DNA from: Flavobacteriales bacterium UBA720
Lineage (GTDB): Bacteria; Bacteroidota; Bacteroidia; Flavobacteriales; Weeksellaceae
Assembly: GCA_002297505.1 (NCBI GenBank)
Contig: DBLQ01000023.1
Coordinates: 25,875 to 77,738 of the forward strand
DNA: 51,864 nt
Reading direction: 5' to 3'
The notes below the pieces were generated by a model. It was not told where the DNA came from. It worked only from the letters and a program-made list of their open reading frames with translations, and ran no database searches. Each line of letters begins with the position of its first letter. The first letter of the stretch is position 1. Positions 17,324 to 25,594 of this stretch are shown piece after piece. Both the position numbers and the translations under genes were made by a program.

Positions 17324-18096
17324 TCTTTAAAAATCACTCCGGCATACTTGCCATCAAACTCAATGACGTGTGGCTGCAAATTGTTTTGAGTACAGAAGTC
17401 CTTGAAAGCGGCATTATCACCAATATCGTCGCTCATAAACGCACCACCGCTGCGGAGTTTTTCCCAAAGCAACTTGTACGCCCACATGCGGCCGTCGTAG
17501 GTTTTATCGCTGTCATAATGTACGACATCAACAGCATGGATCTTTTCGAATATTTTTGGCAACGATTCCTTGTCCGCAAACCTGTACAGGTTCCAGTGGA
17601 TTCTGTAGGATTTCGGAATCACACAACCCACGTAATCTTCGCTCTGATTCTGCAAAATATAAGGCATGTCCGAACTGTACAGCATACCGTTTCTTTTCAC
17701 CAGCGAAGCCAGCGCGGCAAACGAGGACCAGCCATAGGCCACACCGGTTTCTACAGAGGTATGTGCATTAACATATTCGGTAAGGTAATAGATGACGTTC
17801 AGTGAGCCCGCACCTCCCATTTTCACTTTGGCATTATGCTGCGCATGAAGCGCTGCTCCCAGCTCTACCGGAAATAACTTTTCGAATGGCACAAAGTCTA
17901 TCTTCAGAACATTCTTAATAAAGTCCTGCTCAGAAGTGGCCACTGCACGGCACCACTGTTCAGCTTCAGCCTTCCCGCGGAGTGCTGATGAACGGTTGAA
18001 TAGATTTTTCCAGATTTTCCTGCGGAGTTCAGGGTAGAGGTCAGGGCGCTTAAGGTACGCCATTAGAGTCGAAGAGATTTCGGCAATTTTGTTCAT
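17320..18096 (-). CDS. Class I SAM-dependent methyltransferase
   Basis: A 258-residue Rossmann methyltransferase probably acting on a sugar or small molecule tied to the polysaccharide. SAM-binding motif I is ETGVAYGWSS (116-125). An acidic pair follows in SSDMPY (141-146), VVHYDSDKTYDGR (191-203) is motif post-II, and FMSDDIGD (220-227) follows. The plan resembles the Methyltransf_24 / TylF-like group. An in-frame start 30 bases further upstream (18126) is rejected because it lies upstream of the good promoter at 18116-18143. The gene is divergent from the GT4 gene. Confidence 0.8.
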   Translation of the reverse strand: MNKIAEISSTLMAYLKRPDLYPELRRKIWKNLFNRSSALRGKAEAEQWCRAVATSEQDFIKNVLKIDFVPFEKLFPVELGAALHAQHNAKVKMGGAGSLNVIYYLTEYVNAHTSVETGVAYGWSSFAALASLVKRNGMLYSSDMPYILQNQSEDYVGCVIPKSYRIHWNLYRFADKESLPKIFEKIHAVDVVHYDSDKTYDGRMWAYKLLWEKLRSGGAFMSDDIGDNAAFKDFCTQNNLQPHVIEFDGKYAGVIFKD

Positions 18097-18115
18097 ACAT
18101 TCGTGTTTTATTGCA

Positions 18116-18143
18116 CAAAAATACAAAACTATTGGATATACAA
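18116..18143 (-). promoter_or_regulatory. Promoter of the methyltransferase gene
   Basis: On the minus strand TTG (18143-18141), 17 bases, then TATTTTTG (18123-18116). This fits the Bacteroidota vegetative pattern TTG-N17-23-TAnnTTTG. Transcription would begin near 18109, leaving a leader of about a dozen bases before the ATG at 18096. It lies back to back with the GT4 -7 element at 18148-18155. Confidence 0.55.
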
Positions 18144-18147
18144 TGCT

Positions 18148-18155
18148 TATATTTG
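18148..18155 (+). promoter_or_regulatory. Candidate -7 element for the GT4 gene
   Basis: TATATTTG followed by C matches TAnnTTTG. It supports a start at the TTG at 18174, because the open frame upstream (from 18111) would precede the transcript. A TTG at 18132-18134 has only a 13-base spacer. Confidence 0.4.
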
Positions 18156-18173
18156 CAAAGAAAAAAGGATTTC

Positions 18174-19334
18174 TTGGATAATAAACGAAAAATAAGCCTT
18201 CTTTTCCGGCACCGTTCTATGGAGATGGGTGGCGTGGAGCGCTTGATTGTTGATTTGATCGAAAATTTGCCAAGAGACATTTTTGATATCACGGTATTGC
18301 TAACCATTCATCAAGGTGAATTTCGCAATGCATTTCCCAATCATGTGAAGGTCATCAGCATGCAACCCGGCCGCGAGGATATGAGCCATCAGCCCTGGCT
18401 GAGATCATTGCAACTGGCCCGGCGAGCACTGACACTCTGGTATTACCGGACCTTCCCGAAAGCACTGTACCGCAGATTCCTGAAAAAAAATTACGATATT
18501 GAGATTGCTCCGGGATATACCGATTTTGATGCCGTTCTCAGCAGTCCGATGCCATCCCGGAAAATTGGCTGGTTCCACACTGATGTGGGCTATGATCCTA
18601 ACCGGAAAAGAGTATTAAAAAGAATTGAGAGTCTGCAAAGATTTGACTGGAGCATCTTCGGCTCGCGGCAGACCCGTGAAGTGATCAAGGAACTTTATGG
18701 TATAGAATATCCCAAAAGTTCTGTGATATACAATGCAATCAAAATTGATGAGGTCCGCAAAAAAGCGGATGCTTTTCCTGTAGATTACAACCTGCATCCC
18801 GTGTTTTCTTCCATGGGCAGATTGCACAGCCGCAAGAATTACCATACACTGATGAAGGTCCACAAAAGACTTCTGGACGAAGGTTATACGCATTCTGTAG
18901 CTGTAATAGGCGGCGGCGGCGAAATGGAAAATCTTAAAAAGCAGGCTCTCGAACTTGGTGTACAGCACACTTTCCTTTTGCTGGACACACAGATCAATCC
19001 CTACCCGTACATCAAACATTCGGATTATTTTGTATTGCCCTCCGAATCAGAATCTTACCCTCTAACTATAGGTGAAGTGATGGGCCTTGGCATTCCCGTG
19101 CTCAGCACCAATGTAGGCGGCATCCCCGAAATGATTGACCATCTGAAAGATGGCTACCTTGTGAATCCCGATGAGCAGGCCATTTATGAAGGGATGAAAG
19201 TATTTCTGACGGATGAAAAACTGGTATCAGACATCAAGGAAAATTCAGAACAATCGATTATTAAATTTGACAATCAAAAAATCTACGATGAGGTGAGTGC
19301 TGTCTTCATTAACGAATTTAAAAAGAAATCATGA
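18174..19334 (+). CDS. Glycosyltransferase family 4
   Basis: A GT-B retaining glycosyltransferase of about 386 residues. No ATG lies before the first beta strand (KISLLFRHRSMEMGGVERL); TTG at 18174 is taken as the start because it lies just downstream of a -7 element and keeps that strand. The first in-frame ATG (18219) would cut into the glycine-rich loop. The C-terminal half carries SMGRLHSRKNY, the glycine stretch IGGGGEME and ESYPLTIGE, the E-x7-E motif that binds the donor. The end overlaps the next GT2 gene by 4 bases. It resembles the GT4 product encoded at 22444. Confidence 0.85.
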   Translation: MDNKRKISLLFRHRSMEMGGVERLIVDLIENLPRDIFDITVLLTIHQGEFRNAFPNHVKVISMQPGREDMSHQPWLRSLQLARRALTLWYYRTFPKALYRRFLKKNYDIEIAPGYTDFDAVLSSPMPSRKIGWFHTDVGYDPNRKRVLKRIESLQRFDWSIFGSRQTREVIKELYGIEYPKSSVIYNAIKIDEVRKKADAFPVDYNLHPVFSSMGRLHSRKNYHTLMKVHKRLLDEGYTHSVAVIGGGGEMENLKKQALELGVQHTFLLLDTQINPYPYIKHSDYFVLPSESESYPLTIGEVMGLGIPVLSTNVGGIPEMIDHLKDGYLVNPDEQAIYEGMKVFLTDEKLVSDIKENSEQSIIKFDNQKIYDEVSAVFINEFKKKS

Positions 19335-20230
19335 AGCGTCCTGCAGTTACCATTATCACACCTACATTTAACCGGGCACATACGCTGCCAAGAGTCTTCG
19401 AATCTTTGCAGCAGCAGACTTTGAAGGACTTTGAATGGCTGGTTATCGATGACGGTTCCACAGATAACACCGAAATGCTGATTAAAGAGTATCAGAAAAT
19501 CGCTGACTTCCCTGTCCGTTACTACCATCAGGAAAATCAGCACAAATTTCTGACTTTCTTCCGCGGTATTGATCTTGCCAACGGAGAATACCTGTGTCCT
19601 TTGGATTCGGACGATGCCATACCGCATCATGCGCTGGAAACATTGGTGAGCACCTGGCGCAGCATACCTGCCGGCATGAACATCGTTTTTGTGTCTACAC
19701 ATTGCCAGGATCAGTTTGGTAATCTGGTGGGCGATCGCTTTCCCGAAGATCCTTTGATCTGTACGATTTTTGACATGCGCTATAAATATAATGTTAAGGG
19801 CGATAAATGGGGCATGGGCAAAACCGAGATCTACAAAAAAATGAAGCTGGACCTGGATCACCTTTCCGGCCGCGGGTTTATTCCAGAAGGTATTTTTCAG
19901 TTTCAGTTTGACAGGCTGGGTTTCCATTACTGCATTAACAAAGTGTGCCGGACCTACTTCCGCGATCCTGAAGATGAGCAGTCCCTGGCCAACCAATTTT
20001 ATGACCCAAAGAATGCGTTTGGACTTGCTGAAAACTATAAAGCATTTCTAAACACCTACGACAGCAAACTGTGGTCTAATCCCAAACCACTCATCAGGAA
20101 CCTTGGTGGCTATCTCAAATTTTCTGCTCTGGACAAGCGTCCATTGAAAAAAATTGTGACTGAAGTAGAATCCTTACCCTTCAAAATTGCAAGCCTCGTA
20201 TTTTATCCTATAGCCAAAATGTTAGTCTGA
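19331..20230 (+). CDS. Glycosyltransferase family 2
   Basis: A 299-residue GT2 enzyme. VTIITPTFNRAHTLP (6-20) begins the GT-A domain, DDGSTDNT (40-47) binds the nucleotide and LDSDDA (91-96) the metal. GRGFIPEG marks the acceptor-side loop. Translation is coupled to the preceding GT4 gene by a 4-base ATGA overlap, and the next GT4 gene starts one base after its stop, so the three genes form one tight unit. Sugar specificity is unknown. Confidence 0.92.
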   Translation: MKRPAVTIITPTFNRAHTLPRVFESLQQQTLKDFEWLVIDDGSTDNTEMLIKEYQKIADFPVRYYHQENQHKFLTFFRGIDLANGEYLCPLDSDDAIPHHALETLVSTWRSIPAGMNIVFVSTHCQDQFGNLVGDRFPEDPLICTIFDMRYKYNVKGDKWGMGKTEIYKKMKLDLDHLSGRGFIPEGIFQFQFDRLGFHYCINKVCRTYFRDPEDEQSLANQFYDPKNAFGLAENYKAFLNTYDSKLWSNPKPLIRNLGGYLKFSALDKRPLKKIVTEVESLPFKIASLVFYPIAKMLV

Positions 20231-20231
20231 C

Positions 20232-21368
20232 ATGAAAAAACGAATCTTGTTCGTCTATTACCAAAATATCAAAGCCGGTGGTGTATCTAAAGTTTTGGCT
20301 AATCTTGCGAACGCTCTGGCAGAAGACGGCTATAGCGTGGAGATCTTGTTCCTGATGGGCGAACATCCGGATTTTTACCCTCTCGATGACCGTATCACCA
20401 AACATTATCTGGATTCTTTTGCACATTGGTGTTTTAAAATCTGCCGTTTCAACAAACAATATTTCCGTTTCGTTCCCAAACTTGAGAACATCAACAATTA
20501 TATTTATCTCTTCGGGGTATCCAGATTACTGAATCGGTGGGTCGATCAAAATCATGCAAAATATGATACGATTATCTCCTGCTGGTACAATCTCTCCTGC
20601 ATGCTGGCGATCAACAAAAAGGTCAGCCATAAAACGATTGCCTGGGAGCACATTAGTCATAAAACAGGTGGCGCATTGTGGAAAAGGTTAAGGCATTTTT
20701 ATAAAAATCTAAAGGGAGTGGTAGGTACTAATACTCCCGGGGAAAAATATTACAAAAGCCTTAATGAAAACGCAACTACAATCTATAACCTGATGGATGA
20801 TGACCTGGAAGAACAAGTTTTTATTCCTGCAGAGGAAAAAAGCAACATCATCTCGATGGTTGCGAGATTAGATCCGGAAAAAAACGTGGGAGAATTCATT
20901 AAAATCATATCTGAAATTAACCTTCCAAAAGACTGGAAAGTAATTATCATCGGTAGCGGAAGCCAGGAAACCAGATTAAGAGAAGAAGCGAGCCATCAAA
21001 ATCTCTCCTCCAAAATTGAATGGATGGGAAGCCAAAATATGACCGAAGTCTATCAGTTGCTTAAAAAATCAAAAATAAATTGTCTCACTTCCAAAGTAGA
21101 AGCACTGCCCACGATATTGATTCAGTCCATGTTTTTTTCAAATGCTTTGATTGCGTATGATTGTGAATATGGTCCCTCAGATATTATCACTGACAGTAAT
21201 GGTTTTCTGATTCCATTGGGAGATCGGGCGAAGTTTATAAAAAAACTGGAACTTCTGATCCAAGACAATCTTCTTCTGAACGAACTTCTCCAGTCATCGT
21301 TTGAAGAATCTAGGAAGTGGCGGAAAGCAGCTCTTCTCGAAAAATGGAATAGTATGCTATCTCAATAA
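20232..21368 (+). CDS. Glycosyltransferase family 4
   Basis: A 378-residue GT-B enzyme. KAGGVSKVLANLANAL forms the N-terminal glycine loop and VARLDPEKN begins the second domain with IGSGSQE after it. The donor-binding segment reads EALPTILIQSM; the second Glu of the usual E-x7-E is Gln here. That may change donor binding, although some active relatives vary at this place. The gene starts one base after the stop of the GT2 gene. It is followed by a 116-base gap with a new promoter. Confidence 0.88.
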   Translation: MKKRILFVYYQNIKAGGVSKVLANLANALAEDGYSVEILFLMGEHPDFYPLDDRITKHYLDSFAHWCFKICRFNKQYFRFVPKLENINNYIYLFGVSRLLNRWVDQNHAKYDTIISCWYNLSCMLAINKKVSHKTIAWEHISHKTGGALWKRLRHFYKNLKGVVGTNTPGEKYYKSLNENATTIYNLMDDDLEEQVFIPAEEKSNIISMVARLDPEKNVGEFIKIISEINLPKDWKVIIIGSGSQETRLREEASHQNLSSKIEWMGSQNMTEVYQLLKKSKINCLTSKVEALPTILIQSMFFSNALIAYDCEYGPSDIITDSNGFLIPLGDRAKFIKKLELLIQDNLLLNELLQSSFEESRKWRKAALLEKWNSMLSQ

Positions 21369-21453
21369 CTTTTTCATGCCTCGATTTATCGCGGCAATCA
21401 TAAAAAAAACAGCATGGAATTTTTTCTATGCATACCATTGTTTATAAGATTAG

Positions 21454-21461
21454 TATCTTTG
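21454..21461 (+). promoter_or_regulatory. Candidate -7 element for the KAS III gene
   Basis: TATCTTTG followed by C is an exact TAnnTTTG match, 23 bases before the ATG at 21485. A TTG at 21438-21440 has a 13-base spacer, shorter than usual. The element lies downstream of the first possible start (21428), which argues for the later ATG. Confidence 0.45.
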
Positions 21462-21484
21462 CGCCAAAATACCGAGCCCGTTAT

Positions 21485-22435
21485 ATGATCCATCTTGCTG
21501 CGATAGAATACTATCTGCCAGAAACTATACTTACCAACGAAGATATTTCAAAAGAATTTCCAGAATGGAGCGCCGAAAAAATCAAAGCCAAAATTGGTGT
21601 AGACTCCAGGCATGTTTCCGGACCATCCGAAACGGCGCTGGACCTGGCCTACAAAGCCAGTGAAAAACTTTTTGAAACCTACGATCGCGATACCATTGAT
21701 TTTATTCTTTTCTGCACTCAGAGTCCCGAATACTTTTTGCCGACCACAGCCTGCATCCTTCAGGATCGGTTAGGTCTCAGAAAATCGATTGGTGCTCTGG
21801 ACTTCAATTTGGGTTGTTCCGGTTTTGTGTACGGCCTTACGATGGCAAAAGGCCTCATCGCCACCGGCATTGCACAGCGTATCCTGCTGGTGACGGCCGA
21901 AACTTACACCAAGTTTATTGACAAAAATGACAAATCCAACCGCACGATCTTTGGTGATGGTGCAGCGGTGACGGTGGTAGAAAAAGACAATTCCAAAAGA
22001 GATTTTCAATTCTCAGTAGGAACAGATGGCAGCGGTTTTAATAACCTGATTGTGGAAAATGGTGCGGCGCGGAATAAATCAGAACAGCCGGTACTGTACA
22101 TGAAAGGACCAAAAATCTTTACCTTTGCTGTAGAAAACATTCCGTCTCTTATTAAGGATACGCTGGCCAAAAATCAAATGACGCTGGATGACATCGATCT
22201 TTTCGTGTTCCACCAGGCGAGTTCTTACATGCTGAACTACCTGAAAAATCTGTGCGGGATTCCTGATGATAAATTCTTCGTGGACATGAAAGACATTGGC
22301 AACACAGTTTCCGCTAGTATTCCTATCGCTTTGAAGCTTGCTTCGGAACAGGGCAGACTGAAACAAGGCGATAAGGTGATGGTAGTCGGCTTCGGAGTTG
22401 GATACTCCTGGGGCGCAGGAATCCTGGAATTTTAA
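21485..22435 (+). CDS. 3-oxoacyl-ACP synthase III (KAS III, FabH-like)
   Basis: A 316-residue thiolase-fold condensing enzyme. The triad is Cys111 (NLGCSGFVYGL), His243 (VFHQASSYML) and Asn273 (IGNTVSASIP), with the C-terminal GFGVGYSWGA loop. The start at 21485 matches the usual FabH N-terminus and lies after a promoter element; a longer frame from 21428 is not favoured. FabH normally begins fatty acid synthesis from acetyl-CoA and malonyl-ACP. This copy sits among glycosyltransferases with no acyl carrier protein, malonyl transferase or plsX beside it, so a dedicated role in making an acyl group for the polysaccharide or lipid is possible. Confidence 0.88.
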   Translation: MIHLAAIEYYLPETILTNEDISKEFPEWSAEKIKAKIGVDSRHVSGPSETALDLAYKASEKLFETYDRDTIDFILFCTQSPEYFLPTTACILQDRLGLRKSIGALDFNLGCSGFVYGLTMAKGLIATGIAQRILLVTAETYTKFIDKNDKSNRTIFGDGAAVTVVEKDNSKRDFQFSVGTDGSGFNNLIVENGAARNKSEQPVLYMKGPKIFTFAVENIPSLIKDTLAKNQMTLDDIDLFVFHQASSYMLNYLKNLCGIPDDKFFVDMKDIGNTVSASIPIALKLASEQGRLKQGDKVMVVGFGVGYSWGAGILEF

Positions 22436-22443
22436 ATAAAACC

Positions 22444-23589
22444 GTGAAAAAGAAGATCCTCATCAGAATAGGTTCTCTGCGGCATGGCGGCGCAGAAAAA
22501 GTGCTGGTGACCTTTCTCAAAAACCTTCCTGCTGACCGCTATGACATCGATCTGCTTCTGAATCTCTACTCGGGAAAATATCTGCCCGAAGTGCCAGAAT
22601 GGATTAATGTGCGCTACCTGAACCGTGGCGAGATGATCACCACCAACCGCATCCAGGATCTTCCGGAAAAAATCTACCGCGTCCTGTATCAGAAACTTCT
22701 GAAAACCTTTCCGTCATTGCTGTACCGATTTATCCTTCAAAATAAGAAGTACGACATTGAGTTCGCGGCCATTCATGGTTTCCGCGACGAGATTCTGAAC
22801 AGTCCGCAAACAAGCTCAAAAAAACTGATGTGGATCCACAATGACCTGACGCAGGTGAAAGGTTATACTCCGGAATCCATCCGCCGATTTTTCGGTTACG
22901 ATCAGGTGATGGTCATTTCCGAAAAAATCAAAGATACTTTCCTGAGTCTTGCTGCCGGCGAAAAAGAAAAGCAAAAAATCATAAGAATCTATAATCCTCT
23001 GGATACGCAGGAAATAATAACCAAAGCTGCAAAACCTGTCCTTGATTATACTTTTGACACGGCGGTTCCAACCTTTATTTCAGTAGGTACGGTTTTTCCC
23101 CAGAAAGGATTCGATAGGCTTTTACGAGTTCACAAAAAACTTCTGAATGAAGGTTATCCTCATCGCATTCTGATTGTGGGCGACGGCTATGATTTTGAGA
23201 ACATTAAGACACTGAAAAGTGAATTGGACATCGATCAATCCGTCACCATGCTGGGCTTTTCGGACAATCCGTATCCTTACATCAATGCTGCAGATTTTTA
23301 TATCCTGAGCTCCAGGTATGAAGGCTTTCCCACAGTACTTTTCGAAGCCATAACGCTCAAGAAAAACATCATTGCCACAGATGTCTCCGGCGTGCATGAG
23401 ATGCTGGAAGATGGCAAGCTGGGCCTGATCACAGAAAATTCTGAAGATGGCATTTACGATGGTATGAAACGCGCACTGGAAAACCCCGAATCTTTCCGGT
23501 ATTACCAGCAAAATCTGGCGCAGTACGAGATGCCATTTGACCTTCAAAATTCGGTTCAGCATATCACGGATATTCTGGATAATTTGTAA
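22444..23589 (+). CDS. Glycosyltransferase family 4
   Basis: A 381-residue GT-B enzyme with a GTG start at 22444, 8 bases behind the KAS III stop. RIGSLRHGGAEKVLV (8-22) is the N-terminal glycine loop. Further on come SVGTVFPQKGFDRLLR, VGDGYDFENI and the donor-binding SSRYEGFPTVLFEAI with intact E-x7-E. This is close to GT4 enzymes that add N-acetylgalactosamine or similar residues in capsule and teichuronic loci, but the sugar is not predictable. It precedes the CysE-like acetyltransferase gene by 9 bases. Confidence 0.9.
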   Translation: MKKKILIRIGSLRHGGAEKVLVTFLKNLPADRYDIDLLLNLYSGKYLPEVPEWINVRYLNRGEMITTNRIQDLPEKIYRVLYQKLLKTFPSLLYRFILQNKKYDIEFAAIHGFRDEILNSPQTSSKKLMWIHNDLTQVKGYTPESIRRFFGYDQVMVISEKIKDTFLSLAAGEKEKQKIIRIYNPLDTQEIITKAAKPVLDYTFDTAVPTFISVGTVFPQKGFDRLLRVHKKLLNEGYPHRILIVGDGYDFENIKTLKSELDIDQSVTMLGFSDNPYPYINAADFYILSSRYEGFPTVLFEAITLKKNIIATDVSGVHEMLEDGKLGLITENSEDGIYDGMKRALENPESFRYYQQNLAQYEMPFDLQNSVQHITDILDNL

Positions 23590-23598
23590 TTTTAGCAC

Positions 23599-24150
23599 AT
23601 GGGTTATTCAGTCATTCAGAAAGATTTTTACAGGGAGAGCGGCCGGTATCTGTCTGCATTTCAAATTCTTAAGAAATGTTTCAGCCCGAATCTGCATTAC
23701 GTATACCTTCTAAGAAAGGCTCAAAAATATTATAAGAAGCCCATCATCGGTGCTTATTACAGATTGCTGCTTCGCCATTATCAGATCAAATATGGTTTCC
23801 AGATCTATCCGGAAACAGAAATCGGTGAAGGTTTGTATCTGGGTCATTGGGGCCAACTGGTCATCAACCCTAAGACCAAAATTGGCAAAAATTGCAATAT
23901 TGCCCAGGGTGTTACCATCGCACAGGCCAACCGTGGTAGAAACCAGGGTGTGCCCACCATTGGCAACGAAGTATGGATTGGTCCCAATGCAGTGATTGTA
24001 GGTAACATTAAGATTGGGAATAATGTCCTGATTGCTCCAAATGCGTATGTGAATACGGATGTTCCTGATAATTCGGTAGTGATCGGTAATCCTGCGACAT
24101 TCACCCCAATTAGCAATGCTACAGCATCTTACATCAATCATAAAGTTTAG
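23599..24150 (+). CDS. Serine acetyltransferase-like hexapeptide O-acetyltransferase
   Basis: A 183-residue left-handed beta-helix acyltransferase of the CysE subgroup. Hexapeptide repeats begin near IGEGLYLGHWGQLVIN (75-90) and continue through KIGKNCNIAQGVTI and TIGNEVWIGPNAVIVG to DVPDNSVVIGNP (154-165). His83 is the probable catalytic base. It lacks the long N-terminal helical domain of true CysE and lies at the end of the polysaccharide locus, so acetylation of a sugar is more likely than cysteine synthesis. It is followed by a gene set with different roles. Confidence 0.85.
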   Translation: MGYSVIQKDFYRESGRYLSAFQILKKCFSPNLHYVYLLRKAQKYYKKPIIGAYYRLLLRHYQIKYGFQIYPETEIGEGLYLGHWGQLVINPKTKIGKNCNIAQGVTIAQANRGRNQGVPTIGNEVWIGPNAVIVGNIKIGNNVLIAPNAYVNTDVPDNSVVIGNPATFTPISNATASYINHKV

Positions 24151-24214
24151 AAAGCGATTATGAAACACTGGCCTGTTGGCATTTAATTTGTTCCCGATTC
24201 TGAAAATACGAGTT

Positions 24215-24586
24215 ATGGATTTGATTAAAAAAACAGCCTTAGTTGTAGTAACAGCTTTCGGGTTTGCCAGTGCGGCAGCGCAAACGGGAACAAGTTCTCA
24301 GAAGGAAAAAAGCATTACCGTAGACGGAATTGCCCAGACTAAAACATTCACGAGTAATGGTGGCAATGCCGATATTGCCGGTGTCAATAACGTTATCACT
24401 ATCACCGGAACGCTGGGTAAACTGGTAGTTTCCGGAACTGGCAATCAGGTTTACAGTGATAAGGTGAGCACCATCCGTGTCGATGGTTCTGGCAACAGAG
24501 TTTTTTACAGAAGCGCACCGACTAAAAGCGGAAAACCTGCGACGGCTATCAACGGCTTTGACAACAGCGTCCAGAAACAGAAATAA
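24215..24586 (+). CDS. DUF3060-like secreted protein
   Basis: A 123-residue exported protein. A signal peptide spans residues 1 to about 22 (MDLIKK, hydrophobic core, AAAQ cleavage region). The mature part is a run of short beta strands rich in Gly, Asn, Val and Thr, with turns GVNNVITITG, SGTGNQVY and DGSGNRVFY, as in DUF3060 proteins. The ATG at 24215 is used because the open frame upstream from TTG at 24176 would block the signal peptide. Function unknown. A strong terminator follows. Confidence 0.75.
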   Translation: MDLIKKTALVVVTAFGFASAAAQTGTSSQKEKSITVDGIAQTKTFTSNGGNADIAGVNNVITITGTLGKLVVSGTGNQVYSDKVSTIRVDGSGNRVFYRSAPTKSGKPATAINGFDNSVQKQK

Positions 24587-24608
24587 TTATTCAATTTTCC
24601 CAATTGCG

Positions 24609-24641
24609 ATGTCCATTCAGATCTTGAGTGGACATTTTTTT
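24609..24641 (+). terminator. Intrinsic terminator
   Basis: An 11-bp stem (ATGTCCATTCA with TGAGTGGACAT, one G-T pair) and a 5-base loop, followed by seven T. It ends the transcript of the DUF3060 gene and perhaps of the polysaccharide locus. Confidence 0.85.
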
Positions 24642-24676
24642 GCCAAAACTTAACATTACAAAACAGTACATTCCAA

Positions 24677-24684
24677 TATATTTG
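24677..24684 (+). promoter_or_regulatory. Candidate -7 element for the DUF3667 gene
   Basis: TATATTTG matches TAnnTTTG, 55 bases before the ATG at 24739. No -33 TTG at the standard spacing was seen. Confidence 0.4.
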
Positions 24685-24738
24685 TAATTTTACATTGATT
24701 CCATTAAATTAATAACAACTGATTACCAATAACTGATT

Positions 24739-25533
24739 ATGGCAGAGAATTGTAAAAACTGCAACGAAATGATTAACGCCAATTTCTGTGGCAACTGTGG
24801 ACAGAAAAAATTCAAAAGAATCGACCGGAAATATCTTTGGGATGAGATTCAGTACACTTTTCTGCACACCAATAAAGGATTTCTCTATTCCGTAAAAAAT
24901 ATTCTCAAGAATCCCGGCAGGACCGCGCGAGAATTTATCGATGGTAACCGTGTGAATCATTACAAACCCATTCTGCTGGCATTTGTCCTGAGCGGGATTT
25001 CAGCGTTCATTTCATTTAAACTCATCGGCCTCAGTAAGATTATGGCCGGATTCTATGCGGAAAACAAAGTCAGTTCTGAGTTTATGAATGACTACACCAC
25101 GTTTTTCAGCAGTTACAACTCCGCCATCATGCTCTTGCTGATTCCGCTTTTCGCATTGCTCACCCGGCTTGCCTTCCGAAAATGGGGAGATAATTATTAC
25201 GAACATGTTGTTGCCAATGCCTACTTCCTCTGTTTTTATACGCTTGTCAGTATCATTCTGGTGTACCCCGTAATGTATCTGTTGAGGGACAATCCGGAAC
25301 ATGTCATGTCACTGACAAGTCTCTACAGCCTTCTCTCGCCGCTACTGCTCTTCTGGTTTTTCAAAGAATTTTATCCGGCAAAACCTACGAAAAACATTCT
25401 GATGCGGACTTTACTATTGCTGGTCTACATGATTTTAGGATTTATGCTGCTAATGGTTTTCGTCTTTATCATCGGTATAATCTATGCGAGGATCATTGGG
25501 CCGGAAGCTTTGGAATATTTCAAACCAAGGTAG
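24739..25533 (+). CDS. DUF3667 membrane protein with zinc ribbon
   Basis: A 264-residue protein. A four-Cys zinc ribbon is at the N-terminus (C5, C8, C17, C20 in the pattern CxxC-x8-CxxC). A short amphipathic segment with LKNPGRTAREFIDG and NHYKPILL follows, then four to five hydrophobic segments between about 75 and 255. This arrangement is that of DUF3667 proteins, which are common in Bacteroidota and have no assigned role. The gene stands alone between two promoters. Confidence 0.85.
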   Translation: MAENCKNCNEMINANFCGNCGQKKFKRIDRKYLWDEIQYTFLHTNKGFLYSVKNILKNPGRTAREFIDGNRVNHYKPILLAFVLSGISAFISFKLIGLSKIMAGFYAENKVSSEFMNDYTTFFSSYNSAIMLLLIPLFALLTRLAFRKWGDNYYEHVVANAYFLCFYTLVSIILVYPVMYLLRDNPEHVMSLTSLYSLLSPLLLFWFFKEFYPAKPTKNILMRTLLLLVYMILGFMLLMVFVFIIGIIYARIIGPEALEYFKPR

Positions 25534-25554
25534 CCGATTCTGGAAACTAATAAC

Positions 25555-25562
25555 TAATTTTG
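25555..25562 (+). promoter_or_regulatory. Candidate -7 element for the exonuclease gene
   Basis: TAATTTTG matches TAnnTTTG, 32 bases before the ATG at 25595. No -33 match at the standard spacing. Confidence 0.4.
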
Positions 25563-25594
25563 TCTGTTATAACTGCCAAAGCAGCAAAATGTAG

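Noticed and set aside
21428..21484. Longer N-terminus for the KAS III protein
   Set aside because: The extra 19 codons span a promoter element and are unlike KAS III N-termini.
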